A DNA stretch of 49,793 nucleotides. Origin: Acidobacteriota bacterium. Lineage in GTDB: Bacteria > Acidobacteriota > Holophagae > Holophagales > Holophagaceae. A program made the translations under genes and the position numbers. The stretch covers positions 1-49,793 of the forward strand of contig JACQZU010000004.1 of NCBI GenBank assembly GCA_016213735.1, written 5' to 3'. Under the pieces are notes generated by a model. It made no database searches, had not been told where the DNA came from, and saw only the letters and a program-made list of their open reading frames with translations. Numbering within the stretch: the stretch's first letter is position 1; every line of letters begins with the position of its first letter. This document shows positions 1 to 7,718 of this stretch, piece after piece.

Positions 1-297
1 ATGTACCGCGGCGGCCTCAGCTACATGCGCTACAGCGTCAGCGACACCGCCGAGTACGGCGACTACACGGGCGTGCCGCGGATCGTCACCGCCGAGACCA
101 AGGCGGAGATGAAGCGCATCCTGGAGGAGATCCAGGACGGCCGCTACGCCAAGGCCTGGATCGAGGAGAACCGCACGGGCCGCCCCTGGTTCGAGGCCCA
201 GCGCAAGGCCGAGCAGGCCCACATCATCGAGAAGGTGGGCAAGGACCTCCGCCGCATGATGCCTTTCCTGGATCCCGTGGAAGTGCCCGGAGCCTGA
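1..297 (+). CDS. ilvC: Ketol-acid reductoisomerase, C-terminal part
   Basis: The last 98 codons of a ketol-acid reductoisomerase, the second enzyme of valine, leucine and isoleucine synthesis (NADPH-dependent isomeroreduction of acetohydroxy acids). Only the C-terminal knotted helical domain is present. It is recognised by the [14 protein letters not shown] stretch, followed by the KAEMKRIL and [12 protein letters not shown] helices and the closing RRMMPFL. The gene continues upstream of the window, so the ATG at base 1 is an internal methionine, not the start. It ends at TGA 295-297. The catalytic metal-binding residues lie before or at the window edge and cannot be checked. Confidence 0.93.
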   Translation: MYRGGLSYMRYSVSDTAEYGDYTGVPRIVTAETKAEMKRILEEIQDGRYAKAWIEENRTGRPWFEAQRKAEQAHIIEKVGKDLRRMMPFLDPVEVPGA

Positions 298-659
298 CCC
301 TGATCCCGGGGGTGACCCCACAGGAACAGAATGGACAGGATGGGCAGGATGGGCAGGATGAGGACCGCTTCCGCTCCTCCCGCCCACCCGCGGCGCGGGC
401 GCGCGGACCCAGCAACAGGATTCCTCCGCTCACCTCCCCAGACTCCACCCACCTCCGCGTTTGCAGTTCCCCTGCCCTCCACCTCGGGCCAGGATCCTGA
501 AGGCCCCGCCTCATACCAAGGGGCGATCAATACAAAATAAAGACAATACTCACCGCCAAGATGCCAAGCACGCCAAGAACCGCATGAGTATTGGATTTCC
601 TTTTCTTGGCGTCTTGGAATCTTGGCGGTGGGTTATTCATCTTTGAACGCCAATTCGTA
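298..659. other. Intergenic region with short repeats and a dispersed element
   Basis: No credible gene. It holds a weak GGGG-TGA-CCCC hairpin at 309-319 just after ilvC, and about three 9-bp tandem units (GGGCAGGAT type) at 333-361. A tract of the form CTCCGCTCACCTCC near 425-440 recurs near 17661-17677. From 515 onward lies copy 1 of a dispersed palindromic element, listed separately. Short reading frames here are low-complexity and lack ribosome binding sites. Confidence 0.6.
333..361. repeat. Short tandem repeat, 9-bp unit
   Basis: Three imperfect tandem copies of a GGGCAGGAT unit, the first beginning ACAGGAT, lie in the ilvC downstream intergenic region. It is outside any gene and has no evident function. 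Confidence 0.7.
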
Positions 660-662
660 TCA
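515..662 (+). repeat. Dispersed palindromic element, copy 1 (about 148 bp)
   Basis: An imperfect inverted repeat rich in CCAAG/CTTGG words: arms at about 551-578 (starting CACCGCCAAG) and 603-630 (ending CTTGGCGGTG). The reverse complement aligns along its full length with 34939-35084, including both ends: ACCAAGGGGC at 515-524 matches GCCCCTTGGT at 35075-35084, and AATTCGTATC at 652-661 matches GATACGAATT at 34939-34948. The right end reaches the stop codon (660-662) of the bd-like gene on the minus strand. Two copies with conserved ends suggest a small mobile or MITE-like repeat; no transposase is present. Confidence 0.8.
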
Positions 663-1751
663 GGCCACGGGCTCCCCCGGGCCTGGCCGGTCCTTCACGG
701 CGAGCACCACCGCCCAGACCGTCAACCCGACGCAGAGGATGAAGACACCGAAGAAGAGGAAGAAGGGGCCCCACTGGGGCGCCACCACCGCCTGCTCCCC
801 CGCGCGGGGGACGGCCAGGTAGACGTCCCGGAGCTGGTGGCGGGTGAGCACCATGGGCACCATGGCGGCCACCGTCAGCTCCAGCACCCGGCGCACCCGG
901 ACGGGCTGGGCCAGGGGGTCGAAATTCCGCGCCAGGAGGGCGAGCAGGCCCAAGGCCAGGAGGATGCCCAGGGTGAGGGGTACCATGGTCAGGGCCCCGC
1001 CCCGCATGAAGCCCTTCAGCACGGGGGCCGGCAGGGCCAGCAGCAGCCAGAACCCGTCCAGGACTTGGAGGGCCGTGGCCAGGAGGGCCGCCCGCAGCCC
1101 CAGGCGGGCCGTGGCCCGGCGGTCCTCCTCCTCCCCCGTCACGCGCAGGGCGGCGAAGGCCAGGAGCGCCCCCGAGAAGCCCAGGGCCGCCAGGACGAAG
1201 TGGAGGTAGCGGGGCAGGAAGGTGGGATCCAGGAGGGCGGACCAGGGCTGGGCGGCGAGGCCGGCCCACCGCGCGGGCTGGAGGTGGGCCAGGTTCACCG
1301 TCACGTGGACCGCGGCCACCCCCAGGAAGAGCAGGGCCTCCGTCCAGAGAATGCCCGTGGCGGCCTCCCCCTTCCGGAGCCGGTGCTTGGCCAGGTAGTT
1401 CAGGTAGTAGGCCAGGGTCAGGAGGCCCAGCATGCCCAGCCAGGCCCAGGCCACCAGCACCGTGGCGCTGTAGAAGAAGCGGCCCAGGAGCACCTGGAGG
1501 AAGAGCAGGGGGGCGATGCCGAAGGTGATGGCCAGGGAGATGGCCCAGCCGTTCAGCTCCACGAAGAAGCGCTGGGTCCGGGCGCCCCCGGGACGGTCCC
1601 GGGGCGTCAGGGCGGCCAGGAGGGTGCCCCCCAGCACGCCGTTCACGAAGAGCAGGTGGATGAAGAAGGTCAGCACCCAGAGCAGGTGGAAGAGCCAGGG
1701 CGGCCCGGGCAGGGGGGCGGGATCCAGGGCGGGGATCAGGTCACTGGGCAT
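660..1751 (-). CDS. Cytochrome bd-family membrane subunit (CydA-prime or CydB-like partner)
   Basis: A 363-residue integral membrane protein with about nine hydrophobic segments and no c-heme motif. Its N-terminus (FFIHLLFVNGVLGG, followed by WAISLAITFGIAPLLFLQVL) resembles the first helices of CydA-type subunits, with a histidine preceding a glycine-rich turn, more than classical CydB. It probably forms the second subunit of the quinol-oxidising complex with the product of the gene at 1741-3093. Its ATG (1749-1751) overlaps the upstream stop by 11 bp, and AGGGGG lies just upstream, so the two are translationally coupled. Its stop codon coincides with the end of a dispersed repeat. Whether the complex reduces oxygen or another acceptor cannot be told from sequence alone. 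I am confident of the bd-like membrane family and unsure of the exact subunit class. Confidence 0.72.
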   Translation of the reverse strand: MPSDLIPALDPAPLPGPPWLFHLLWVLTFFIHLLFVNGVLGGTLLAALTPRDRPGGARTQRFFVELNGWAISLAITFGIAPLLFLQVLLGRFFYSATVLVAWAWLGMLGLLTLAYYLNYLAKHRLRKGEAATGILWTEALLFLGVAAVHVTVNLAHLQPARWAGLAAQPWSALLDPTFLPRYLHFVLAALGFSGALLAFAALRVTGEEEDRRATARLGLRAALLATALQVLDGFWLLLALPAPVLKGFMRGGALTMVPLTLGILLALGLLALLARNFDPLAQPVRVRRVLELTVAAMVPMVLTRHQLRDVYLAVPRAGEQAVVAPQWGPFFLFFGVFILCVGLTVWAVVLAVKDRPGPGEPVA

Positions 1752-3093
1752 GGGGGGCCCCCTTGAGGCTCAGCAGGTAGGCCTTGAGCCCCTCGACCTC
1801 CTTCTCGGTCCCCACCAGGGGCGGCATGAAGGGGTAGACCAGCCTGGAGGCCGGGACCCGCCCCTCCTGCCGGAATTCCGGCTTGGTGTAGGGCTCCCCG
1901 TCCCCCTGCATGGTGGAGAGCAGCCCGCTGAGGACGTCCCCATCCGCCTGGGCAATGAGGCGGCGGATGGAGAGGTAGCCGTCCCGGGTGTGGCAGGCCT
2001 GGCACTGGGCGCGGAACATCGCCCGGCCCACGGCCACGGGGCTGCCGTCGCCTCCGTGGGCGGCCCAGGCGGCCCGGGACAGCGCCCCCTCCCGGTTGAG
2101 CCGCTCCACCTCGGAGGCCATCAGCCCGTTGGAGAACATCACGTCCCGGATCACGAAGGGCTTCCGGCAGCCTTCCCGCAGCCGCTCGTAGCCGCCGAAG
2201 AAGGCGAAGGCCGCCGCCAGGCCGAGGACCGCCAGGGGCCAGCGCTGGAGACGCGGGGCCAGCCAGGCGAAGAGGGCCAGGAGGGTGAACAGCGCCAGGG
2301 ACCCGAGCAACAGGTCCCGGGTGGCGCCCAGGCCCGCGATCACGGGTTTGGCCCCCACGAAGAGGGCCCGGATGTCCCCCGGCAGGGAGCCTTCCCACCA
2401 GCGGTAGGCGCCGTAGCTCAGGAGCGCCCCGCCCACCTGGAGCGCCGCCAGGAGGCGCACCAGGGCGGCCCGGGCCTGGACCTGGGGCTCCCGGAAGGCG
2501 GCGAAGACCAGGTAGGCCCCGGCCAGGAGCAGGCAGATGCCCGTGCGCAGCACCAGGCCCGGCAGGTAGGTGGGGTTGAAGAAGCCGTCCCAGAAGGAGC
2601 GGGTCTGGATCCAGGCCCCGGGCGTGAGCATGAAGGCCAGGATCCCCTGGATGATCACCAGGGACATGTAGGCCGCGAAGGCGTAGAGCCAGATCAGGAC
2701 GAGGTGGGTCCGCGGGGAGACCTTCTCCCAGGTGGCGTAGTAGAGCAGGGCCGTGACCACCTCGAGGATGAAGAAGCCCCATTCGGCGGCCCAGCCCCAG
2801 ACGAAGGTGCGGATGAGGGCCGAGGTGGCGGCGGGCTGCACCAGGCCGATGGTGACCCAGATGCCGACGCCGGAAATCGCCCCGAACACCGTCGAGATCA
2901 GGATGAGCATGAGGGAGCCCCGGCGGGCCAGGTTGCGCAGGGAGGGGTCCCCGCGCCGCACGGCCAGGGTCTCGATCAGGGCGAGGGCGATCCCGCCGCC
3001 CACCGCGAAGTGAGAGACCCAGACGTGGGTGATGGCCACCAGGGCGATCAGCACCCCGCCGCCCAGGGAGAGGTCCCAGATGGGGTAGTCCAC
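1741..3093 (-). CDS. Cytochrome bd-family subunit I with fused C-terminal cytochrome c domain
   Basis: A 450-residue CydA-like protein. About nine membrane helices come first, with a histidine in the first helix region (SHFAVGGG) as expected for a heme b ligand. A mono-heme cytochrome c domain follows: CQACH at about residues 364-368, and a PFMPPL segment near the C-terminus supplying the likely axial methionine. Classical CydA has no c heme, so electrons could enter or leave through a periplasmic cytochrome. GTG at 3091-3093 is chosen because AGGAGG lies 8 nt upstream and the protein then starts directly with the conserved DYPIWDL segment; a GTG at 3112-3114 would add seven residues. It lies 55 nt after the pgi-like gene and overlaps the next gene by 11 bp, which suggests one operon. 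There is no sign of the periplasmic Q-loop signature of E. coli CydA. Confidence 0.8.
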   Translation of the reverse strand: MDYPIWDLSLGGGVLIALVAITHVWVSHFAVGGGIALALIETLAVRRGDPSLRNLARRGSLMLILISTVFGAISGVGIWVTIGLVQPAATSALIRTFVWGWAAEWGFFILEVVTALLYYATWEKVSPRTHLVLIWLYAFAAYMSLVIIQGILAFMLTPGAWIQTRSFWDGFFNPTYLPGLVLRTGICLLLAGAYLVFAAFREPQVQARAALVRLLAALQVGGALLSYGAYRWWEGSLPGDIRALFVGAKPVIAGLGATRDLLLGSLALFTLLALFAWLAPRLQRWPLAVLGLAAAFAFFGGYERLREGCRKPFVIRDVMFSNGLMASEVERLNREGALSRAAWAAHGGDGSPVAVGRAMFRAQCQACHTRDGYLSIRRLIAQADGDVLSGLLSTMQGDGEPYTKPEFRQEGRVPASRLVYPFMPPLVGTEKEVEGLKAYLLSLKGAPHAQ

Positions 3094-3148
3094 GGCCAGA
3101 TCCTCCTGTTTCACGACCGGGGGGCCTCGTCCGGCCCCCGGAGCGGGA

Positions 3149-4285
3149 TCAGATTAGCCCGAGCTTCCCGAAGGTGCGCTTCTTCCCGTCCTCCACCGCG
3201 GGCTGGTCCAGGGGATCCAGTTCCAGGGCCACGCCCAGCAGCCCCACGATGCACTGCCAGGCCATCATGAAGGCGCCCAGGTCGGCTTCGGAGACGGCGG
3301 GCAGGGGCCAGTGCAGGAGGGGCACGCCGGCCGCCTCCAGGGCTTCCATCGTGCCCTCGGCCTGGGCCCGGAGGATGCGGCCGCCGTCCAGGTCCGCCAG
3401 GCGGGGGTAGGGACAGCCCGGGGGCGGCTCCAGGCGCTCGGGCTCCGCCGGGGCCTCCACCGTCGCCACGATGACCCCCAGGTTGCGGGGGCCCGCCATC
3501 CAGCGCTGGAGCTGGCTGTGCTGGTCCACCGGGCCCACGGCGCGGATGGGCGTGATCCCCCGGCGCGTGCTGTCCCGGGCCACCTTGCCCAGGGACTCGG
3601 CCACCAGCTGCACCCACCAGGCGCTGAGCTGCTCCAGGCGCAGCGCGTAGGGCATGAGCACCCATTCCTGGGTCCCCCGCAGGTAGGCCTGGAAGAGGCG
3701 CTCCACCAGCTCCCAGACCCGCGCGCTCCAGGGTCCCGAGCCCGCGGCCACCTGGGCGGACACCTCCCGCGCCCCGGCCAGGAAGGCGCCGGGATCCCGG
3801 CCCATCCAGGCCAGGGGCAGGGTGCCGATGGGGGTCATGGCGCTGTAGCGGCCCCCCACGTCCACGGGGATGGGGGCGATGGGCCAGCCCTCGGCCCGCG
3901 CCAATTTCGCCAGGGGGTTGGCGTCGTCCTGGGTGATGGCGATGGGGGGCCTGGCCAGGGCCTTCCAGCCCGGCCCGGCCCGCAGCCGCGAGAGCCAGGT
4001 CCACAGCTCCAGGGTCTTGCCGCTCTTGCTGGCGAAGACCAGCTGGTCCGAGGCCCCCAGGGCGAGGGGCCGGGCCTCCGGGGAGGCCAGGGAGACCCAG
4101 CGGTCCTTCTGCTCCGGCGAGGCGAAGGCCGCCAGCAGGGTCTCCGAGGGCAGCAGGCTGCCCCCGATCCCGAACCAGAGGATCCGGGAACCCGGGTCCA
4201 CCGCCGGGCAGGGAAGCCCGTCCACCCGCAGCCAGCCCGCCATGGGATTGGCCCTGAGGCCAGCGAAGAGCGCCGCGCGGTCCAT
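3149..4285 (-). CDS. pgi: Glucose-6-phosphate isomerase family protein (short)
   Basis: A 378-residue phosphoglucose isomerase-family protein interconverting glucose 6-phosphate and fructose 6-phosphate. Family motifs are visible: GIGGSLL near the N-terminus, SKSGKTLE (sugar-phosphate binding in SIS folds), GGRYSAMTPIGTLPLA (the conserved GGRFS region) and GPVDQHSQLQ (the DQHSQ active-site segment). It is shorter than the usual 450-550 residues, mainly at the N-terminus and in the helical insertions. The ATG at 4283-4285 is preceded by GGGAGG at ideal spacing; the frame stays open upstream but reads through a palindromic non-coding region. It is first in a minus-strand cluster with the bd-like genes. 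It could act on a related sugar phosphate, but the active-site motifs argue for Pgi. Confidence 0.85.
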   Translation of the reverse strand: MDRAALFAGLRANPMAGWLRVDGLPCPAVDPGSRILWFGIGGSLLPSETLLAAFASPEQKDRWVSLASPEARPLALGASDQLVFASKSGKTLELWTWLSRLRAGPGWKALARPPIAITQDDANPLAKLARAEGWPIAPIPVDVGGRYSAMTPIGTLPLAWMGRDPGAFLAGAREVSAQVAAGSGPWSARVWELVERLFQAYLRGTQEWVLMPYALRLEQLSAWWVQLVAESLGKVARDSTRRGITPIRAVGPVDQHSQLQRWMAGPRNLGVIVATVEAPAEPERLEPPPGCPYPRLADLDGGRILRAQAEGTMEALEAAGVPLLHWPLPAVSEADLGAFMMAWQCIVGLLGVALELDPLDQPAVEDGKKRTFGKLGLI

Positions 4286-4303
4286 GGAAGCCTCCCGCGC
4301 CTG

Positions 4304-4330
4304 AGCATAGCGCCGACGGCGTCCCTTCAA
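4304..4330 (-). promoter_or_regulatory. Candidate promoter for the pgi-like gene
   Basis: On the minus strand TTGAAG (4325-4330) and TATGCT (4304-4309) are separated by 15 bp, about 20 bp before the start codon. The boxes are close to sigma-70 consensus but the spacer is short. Confidence 0.35.
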
Positions 4331-4409
4331 GGATCGGACGCCATTCGCGGGCCAGCGCCCGATGTCCATAGATCCCCGGAAACGGACACGTTGGTGGGGT
4401 GTGACGCGA

Positions 4410-4535
4410 GCCATCCAGGGCGGGAGACATAGCGGCCCGTTATGTCTAGGGCGGCGGCGGAAGTCCGCGCAGCGGACCAGTTGAGATAATCGGCGATTAT
4501 CGCCACTGCGCCGCCGCCCGACCGCCCTGGATGGC
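4410..4535. repeat. 126-bp nested, multi-branched palindrome
   Basis: Five perfect stems nest in 126 bp. The outer stem is 4410-4423 with 4522-4535 (14 bp, GCCATCCAGGGCGG). A left hairpin is 4425-4431 with 4441-4447 (AGACATA/TATGTCT, 9-nt loop). The inner stem is 4449-4459 with 4509-4519 (11 bp). Inside it are two hairpins: 4463-4468 with 4472-4477 (GTCCGC/GCGGAC, 3-nt loop) and 4485-4491 with 4495-4501 (GATAATC/GATTATC, 3-nt loop). It lies upstream of pgi with no overlapping gene. It could be a structured RNA, a palindromic mobile repeat or a DNA cruciform; strand is undetermined. Confidence 0.85.
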
Positions 4536-4657
4536 GGCGATGGATGCTGCCACCCCCCAGGCGCGGGTGGGCGTTGGGCGCTAAACATTGCCGCCGCCGA
4601 AGGCGGCTACCCCTTCCTTTTCACTCCCTCGATGCACCACGTTCTTGATACACGGGG

Positions 4658-4682
4658 AACGCCCCGAGGCAGGGGCGTTTCT
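4658..4682 (+). terminator. Terminator-like hairpin
   Basis: A perfect 8-bp stem AACGCCCC/GGGGCGTT with a 6-nt loop is followed by TTCTT. The shape fits an intrinsic terminator on the plus strand, but no transcription unit is evident upstream. Confidence 0.4.
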
Positions 4683-5023
4683 TCGCGTTCATGGTGCGGA
4701 TCCTGGTGCACCCGACGCGCCCGACACCACGAATGCACCATCCAAAAGTCCGCAGGATTATTGGGCTTCACCGGAGGGACGCCACAGTCAGACGCCATGT
4801 CCAACTTGCCACCGCTGAAAGGCGGTTGCCTCTCCGCGATCAACGGCCCGGGAATGCCCCTTTTGGGGGCCGGTCGAATCCAGGGGACGGAGGGATCGAA
4901 TCCCAGCTTTCCGAGGGGCTCCAGGAACCTCTTTGACCCTGCTTTTGGCCTGCGAGCGGCTCCGCCGCCGTGGGCCTCAAATACCCTGGCGAAGGCCAAG
5001 GGTATAATGTCCATGTCATTTTG

Positions 5024-5043
5024 AAGCCCAAAGGGCGGCTTTT
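5024..5043 (+). terminator. Terminator-like hairpin with short T run
   Basis: AAGCC (5024-5028) pairs with GGCTT (5037-5041), with inner C/G pairs, and the stem runs into TTTT. It follows the TATAAT word at 5003-5008, so a very short transcript is conceivable but unproven. Confidence 0.3.
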
Positions 5044-5311
5044 CGTTGGGAGGTTCCGGGGCCGAATCGAGGCGTTCCGGACCAAATCCGGGAACGAATC
5101 AAAGGCCCAAAAATGGGGGCGAAAAACGGGGTTCCCGGGAACGCGGATTGGACCCTGGATGCCTCCGGGTTGAGGATTCGTCAGGGGGATTCTTGGGGGG
5201 ATCTTCAGGCCGAAAAATGGCCCCATAAATCCCTCCAGGTAGGGATCTCAGGGGACTGGATAAACCAGGGAAATTTTCCAAAAGACTGGAAGGCGGGCTG
5301 GCTCACGGGGC

Positions 5312-5345
5312 GGGTCCGAGACGACCTACCCGTAGGCTCGGACCC
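5312..5345. repeat. Two-tier hairpin
   Basis: GGGTCCGAG (5312-5320) pairs with CTCGGACCC (5337-5345). Inside, CCTAC (5325-5329) pairs with GTAGG (5332-5336) around a CC turn. There is no T tract. It lies about 140 bp beyond the end of the RHS island genes on their strand. Confidence 0.65.
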
Positions 5346-5416
5346 AGCGGGATCACAGGATCAACAGGAGGCGGTTTTAGGACATGACTTATTGATTTTC
5401 GATGCACAAAGGTAAC

Positions 5417-5450
5417 CCCCACCCGAAAGCCATCTGGGCATGAGGTGGGG
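5417..5450 (-). terminator. Possible terminator of the RHS island transcript
   Basis: CCCCACC (5417-5423) pairs with GGTGGGG (5444-5450), enclosing a weaker GCC/GGGC pairing. It lies 36 bp after the stop of the last small membrane protein gene on the minus strand. The following T run is poor, so it may also act only as a 3' end stabiliser. Confidence 0.3.
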
Positions 5451-5485
5451 CAGCCCCTTTCTCTCTTCGTTGGTGGCAATTCTGG

Positions 5486-5725
5486 TTATTGCTGACGAGC
5501 CAAAGGGAATATCGAAGGAGAAATTCTACGTAAGATGAAATAAATAGGAATTGAAATGATTTGCATAATTCCCAACAAAATGAATACCTCAAGGGACAAC
5601 TGATAATACCAAGGAAGCGCCGTGATTGTGTTTTTAATGCCTATTAGTTTAATAAAAAGAGGTTCGAGAATGATTGCAGAAATCAAAACAAATGATTGCA
5701 ATGTTTTTAATTTTGACCATTTCAT
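5486..5725 (-). CDS. Small two-helix membrane protein, candidate immunity protein for RHS tip 2
   Basis: A 79-residue hydrophobic protein with two predicted membrane helices (about residues 10-31 and 45-66) and basic ends. It matches no family I recognise. Its ATG (5723-5725) follows the stop of the second RHS cassette by 15 bp and is preceded by GGAG at good spacing. The gene is strongly AT-rich, unlike the GC-rich backbone but like the adjoining RHS tip, which suggests joint acquisition. In RHS and other polymorphic toxin systems the immunity gene sits directly after the toxin tip, so immunity is the best guess from position. A membrane location would suit protection against a membrane-acting toxin. 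Function is inferred only. Confidence 0.65.
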   Translation of the reverse strand: MKWSKLKTLQSFVLISAIILEPLFIKLIGIKNTITALPWYYQLSLEVFILLGIMQIISIPIYFILRRISPSIFPLARQQ

Positions 5726-5740
5726 TTTTTCTCCATAATT

Positions 5741-7356
5741 TTAATATCGAATTTCTGGCGCAGCACCGTTGCAGTTAGTATCAGAGAAATTCTGAATTGA
5801 TCTGTAATTTGCAGACCAATTATTTTGAATGGTTTGGAAAGTGTTTTGGAGGGCAATTCCATCCGTGATAGTGGAATAAGTAAGCCCACCAACACCCCCA
5901 ACGATAGCCCCTCCAAGAGCACCTAATCCTGCACCAGGACCTGCTCCAACACCCAGCCCCAGAACTGCTCCAATAGCAGCGCCTGCCGTGCCAAAAGTAA
6001 CCCCTCCGCCAATTGCTCCCTTAGCAGTGGCAATACTTATCCCACGCAAATAGGAACGGACTGCTGCTGAATCTGCATTCGCTTTACTTTGGTCATTTTG
6101 TCGCTGTAAGGCAGAAATTTGACCATTACACGGTGTCTTCTGTTGTTGTGTTTGCGGCGGCCCGTTTCGGACAAGCCTAGAAACCGGGTTGCCAAGTGGA
6201 TTCAAATTTGGGTTTCCAACCTCCACATCTACTCCCGAAAGGGGGTTCCCAGCCGAGCCGATCACCTCGACGGTCGCTTCTGCTTGCATTGCAGCGTAAA
6301 GGTAGATCATCGCATCCGCCCAGGATGAAAAATATTGATCCCCTACCTTCCACCAGACTTGCGTTTCCATTCCACTCGGATCCGCCGCCTGCAGAGGACT
6401 CCCCCCCACATACGCGAACTGATTGAACTGGTTCGGATCCACCCCCTGGTCGCTGTTCAGGAACCGATGCCAGGCCGGGCTGTAGTACCTTCCGCCCATG
6501 TAGATCAGTTCCTTCAGCCCGGTGGGATCAGCCTGGAGGTGGCCGGTGTACCCCGTCAGGGGGACATAGCCGTCGGTCCACTCGGCGGAGGTGATGTATT
6601 CGCCGAAGGGCGCGTAGGCCTGGCGGCCCTCGATGCTGCCGTCCGTCCCCCGGGTGAAGACCCGCGGCGTGCCCAGGGGGTCCGTGTGCAGTTCGTGGAT
6701 GGCCCCGAAACTGTCGATCTCCGCGATGGCCCGGCCGCCCAGGTAGACCACGTCCCGGTTCCAGGTCGCCGGGGCACCCTCCCGGCCCTGGACCGCCGCC
6801 AGCCCCGCCGCGCAGGCGTAGTAGCTGGTGGTGCTCAGGGGATCCGTGCTCTGCAGGGCCGGAGCGCTCTCGAAACCCTCCTGCAGCACCGCCGCCCCGT
6901 TGCGCGTCACCCCAAGGTCATCGTAGTCCACGAAGGTGGACGCCGTGGCGTTGGCGCTGGTGGCGGTGAACATGTCCCCGTACAGGTGGATCCACAGATT
7001 ATCCGCCCGCTGCAGCGTGAAGGTGATGGAAAGCCGCTGCCAGGCCCCGTTGCCCGCCAGGGAAACGAACCTCTTGCTGTCCGCCGGATCCCCGGGGCGA
7101 CCGTCGTGGATCCCGAGCGCCCCGCTGACCCCGGCCGGGGCCTTGAACCAGACCGAGGCCGTCACCGTGTCCCCGGCGGCGAAGGCCCCCAGGGCCCGGC
7201 TCAGCGCCCCGGCCCCCGCCGCGGCGTGGTACACCCCAGCCCCCTTCTGGCCCCCGTGGGACCCGCTGCCCACCGCGAAGACCGTCAGCGGCTCCCGGTG
7301 GAAGCCGTACACCGTGTACTGCGTCGTCCCCTCCGTCCCGTTCGTGCGGCGGAAAC
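5741..7356 (-). pseudogene. Start-less orphan RHS C-terminal cassette (tip 2)
   Basis: An open frame encoding the end of an RHS/YD-repeat protein: a lectin- or carbohydrate-binding-like beta domain shared with the full-length RHS gene, then RHS core words (DPLGTPRVFTRGTDGS, YMGGRYYSPAWHRFLNSDQG, FAYVGGSPLQAADPSG), then a unique tip of about 205 residues. The tip contains a long Gly/Ala-rich hydrophobic stretch (GAAIGAVLGLGVGAGPGAG type), suggesting a membrane-inserting segment. The frame runs open to 7711, but 7366-7708 is antisense to an istB remnant, so there is no native start or ribosome binding site. Bases 6965-7356 align without gaps to 9331-9722 of the intact gene. I read this as a silent tip cassette that could be expressed after recombination. 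It is followed at once by a small membrane protein gene. The tip becomes AT-rich in its last 450 bp. Confidence 0.75.
6965..7356 (-). repeat. 392-bp direct repeat shared with the full-length RHS gene (copy A)
   Basis: It aligns to 9331-9722 with a constant offset of 2366 bp and no gaps, with scattered substitutions. Both copies are read in the same RHS frame, so crossing over anywhere within it would join the full-length gene to tip 2 in frame. Homology stops abruptly at 7356, where istB-related sequence begins. Confidence 0.85.
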
Positions 7357-7365
7357 CGCCCGGCC

Positions 7366-7708
7366 CCACCTCCTGATCGTGGATGAGCTCGGCTACCTGC
7401 CCCTGAAACGCCAGGCCGGCCACCTCCTGTTCCACCTGATCCGCCGACGCTAGGAAAAGGGCAGCCTGATGATCACCAGCAACCAGCCCGTGGGCTCCTG
7501 GGGCGAGATGCTCGGCGACGAGGTGGTGGCCACGGCGATCCTTGACCGGCTGCTGCACCACAGCCACATCCTGACCATCAAGGGCGAGAGCTATCGCCTG
7601 AAAGAGAAACGCCAAGCCGGGATCGTCCCGGTCAAGGTGGGCCGCGAGGCCCTTTTCCTGAACTGCCGGAAAGAGAGGGGGGTCTTCTCCCGAACACCGG
7701 CAGAATGA
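7366..7708 (+). pseudogene. istB: IS21-family istB helper ATPase, C-terminal remnant
   Basis: The C-terminal half of an IS21-type IstB AAA+ transposition helper. Visible are the Walker B segment LLIVDELGYLPL, then HLLFHLIRRR, an in-frame TAG at 7451-7453 where the family normally has tyrosine, then EKGSLMITSNQPVGSWG, VVATAILDRLLHHSHILTIKG and YRLKEKRQAG, ending at TGA 7706-7708. Walker A, the N-terminal half and istA are absent, and no terminal inverted repeats were recognised. The fragment abuts the 392-bp RHS homology at 7356. An IS21 element probably took part in bringing the second RHS cassette here and then decayed. It is not functional. Confidence 0.85.
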
Positions 7709-7718
7709 CATGATAACA

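Larger units (their letters stand above)
4536..5485. other. 950-bp gene-free, hairpin-rich region
   Basis: No open frame here has a ribosome binding site, conserved-looking product or normal codon use, so I call no gene. Several short inverted repeats occur: GCCGCC-GAA-GGCGGC near 4593-4607, AACGCCCC/GGGGCGTT at 4658-4679, an imperfect TACCCTGGC/GCCAAGGGTA hairpin at 4982-5004 overlapping a TATAAT word (5003-5008), AAGCC/GGCTT with a T run at 5024-5043, a two-tier hairpin at 5312-5345, and CCCCACC/GGTGGGG at 5417-5450. The sequence becomes AT-rich after about 5460, where the RHS island begins. Confidence 0.6.

Noticed and set aside
4571-4806. GTTGGGC and GTCCAAC words resembling integron attC core sites
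   Set aside because: They lie in the wrong order for an attC site on either strand, the spacing is too long, and no integrase is present.
4607-5024. Overlapping open frames of about 130 codons on both strands
   Set aside because: No ribosome binding site, no family resemblance, and they read through several hairpins.
7357-7711. An ATG at 7711 as start of the second RHS cassette
   Set aside because: The first 115 codons would be the antisense of an istB fragment, so this is a chance extension, not a native N-terminus.
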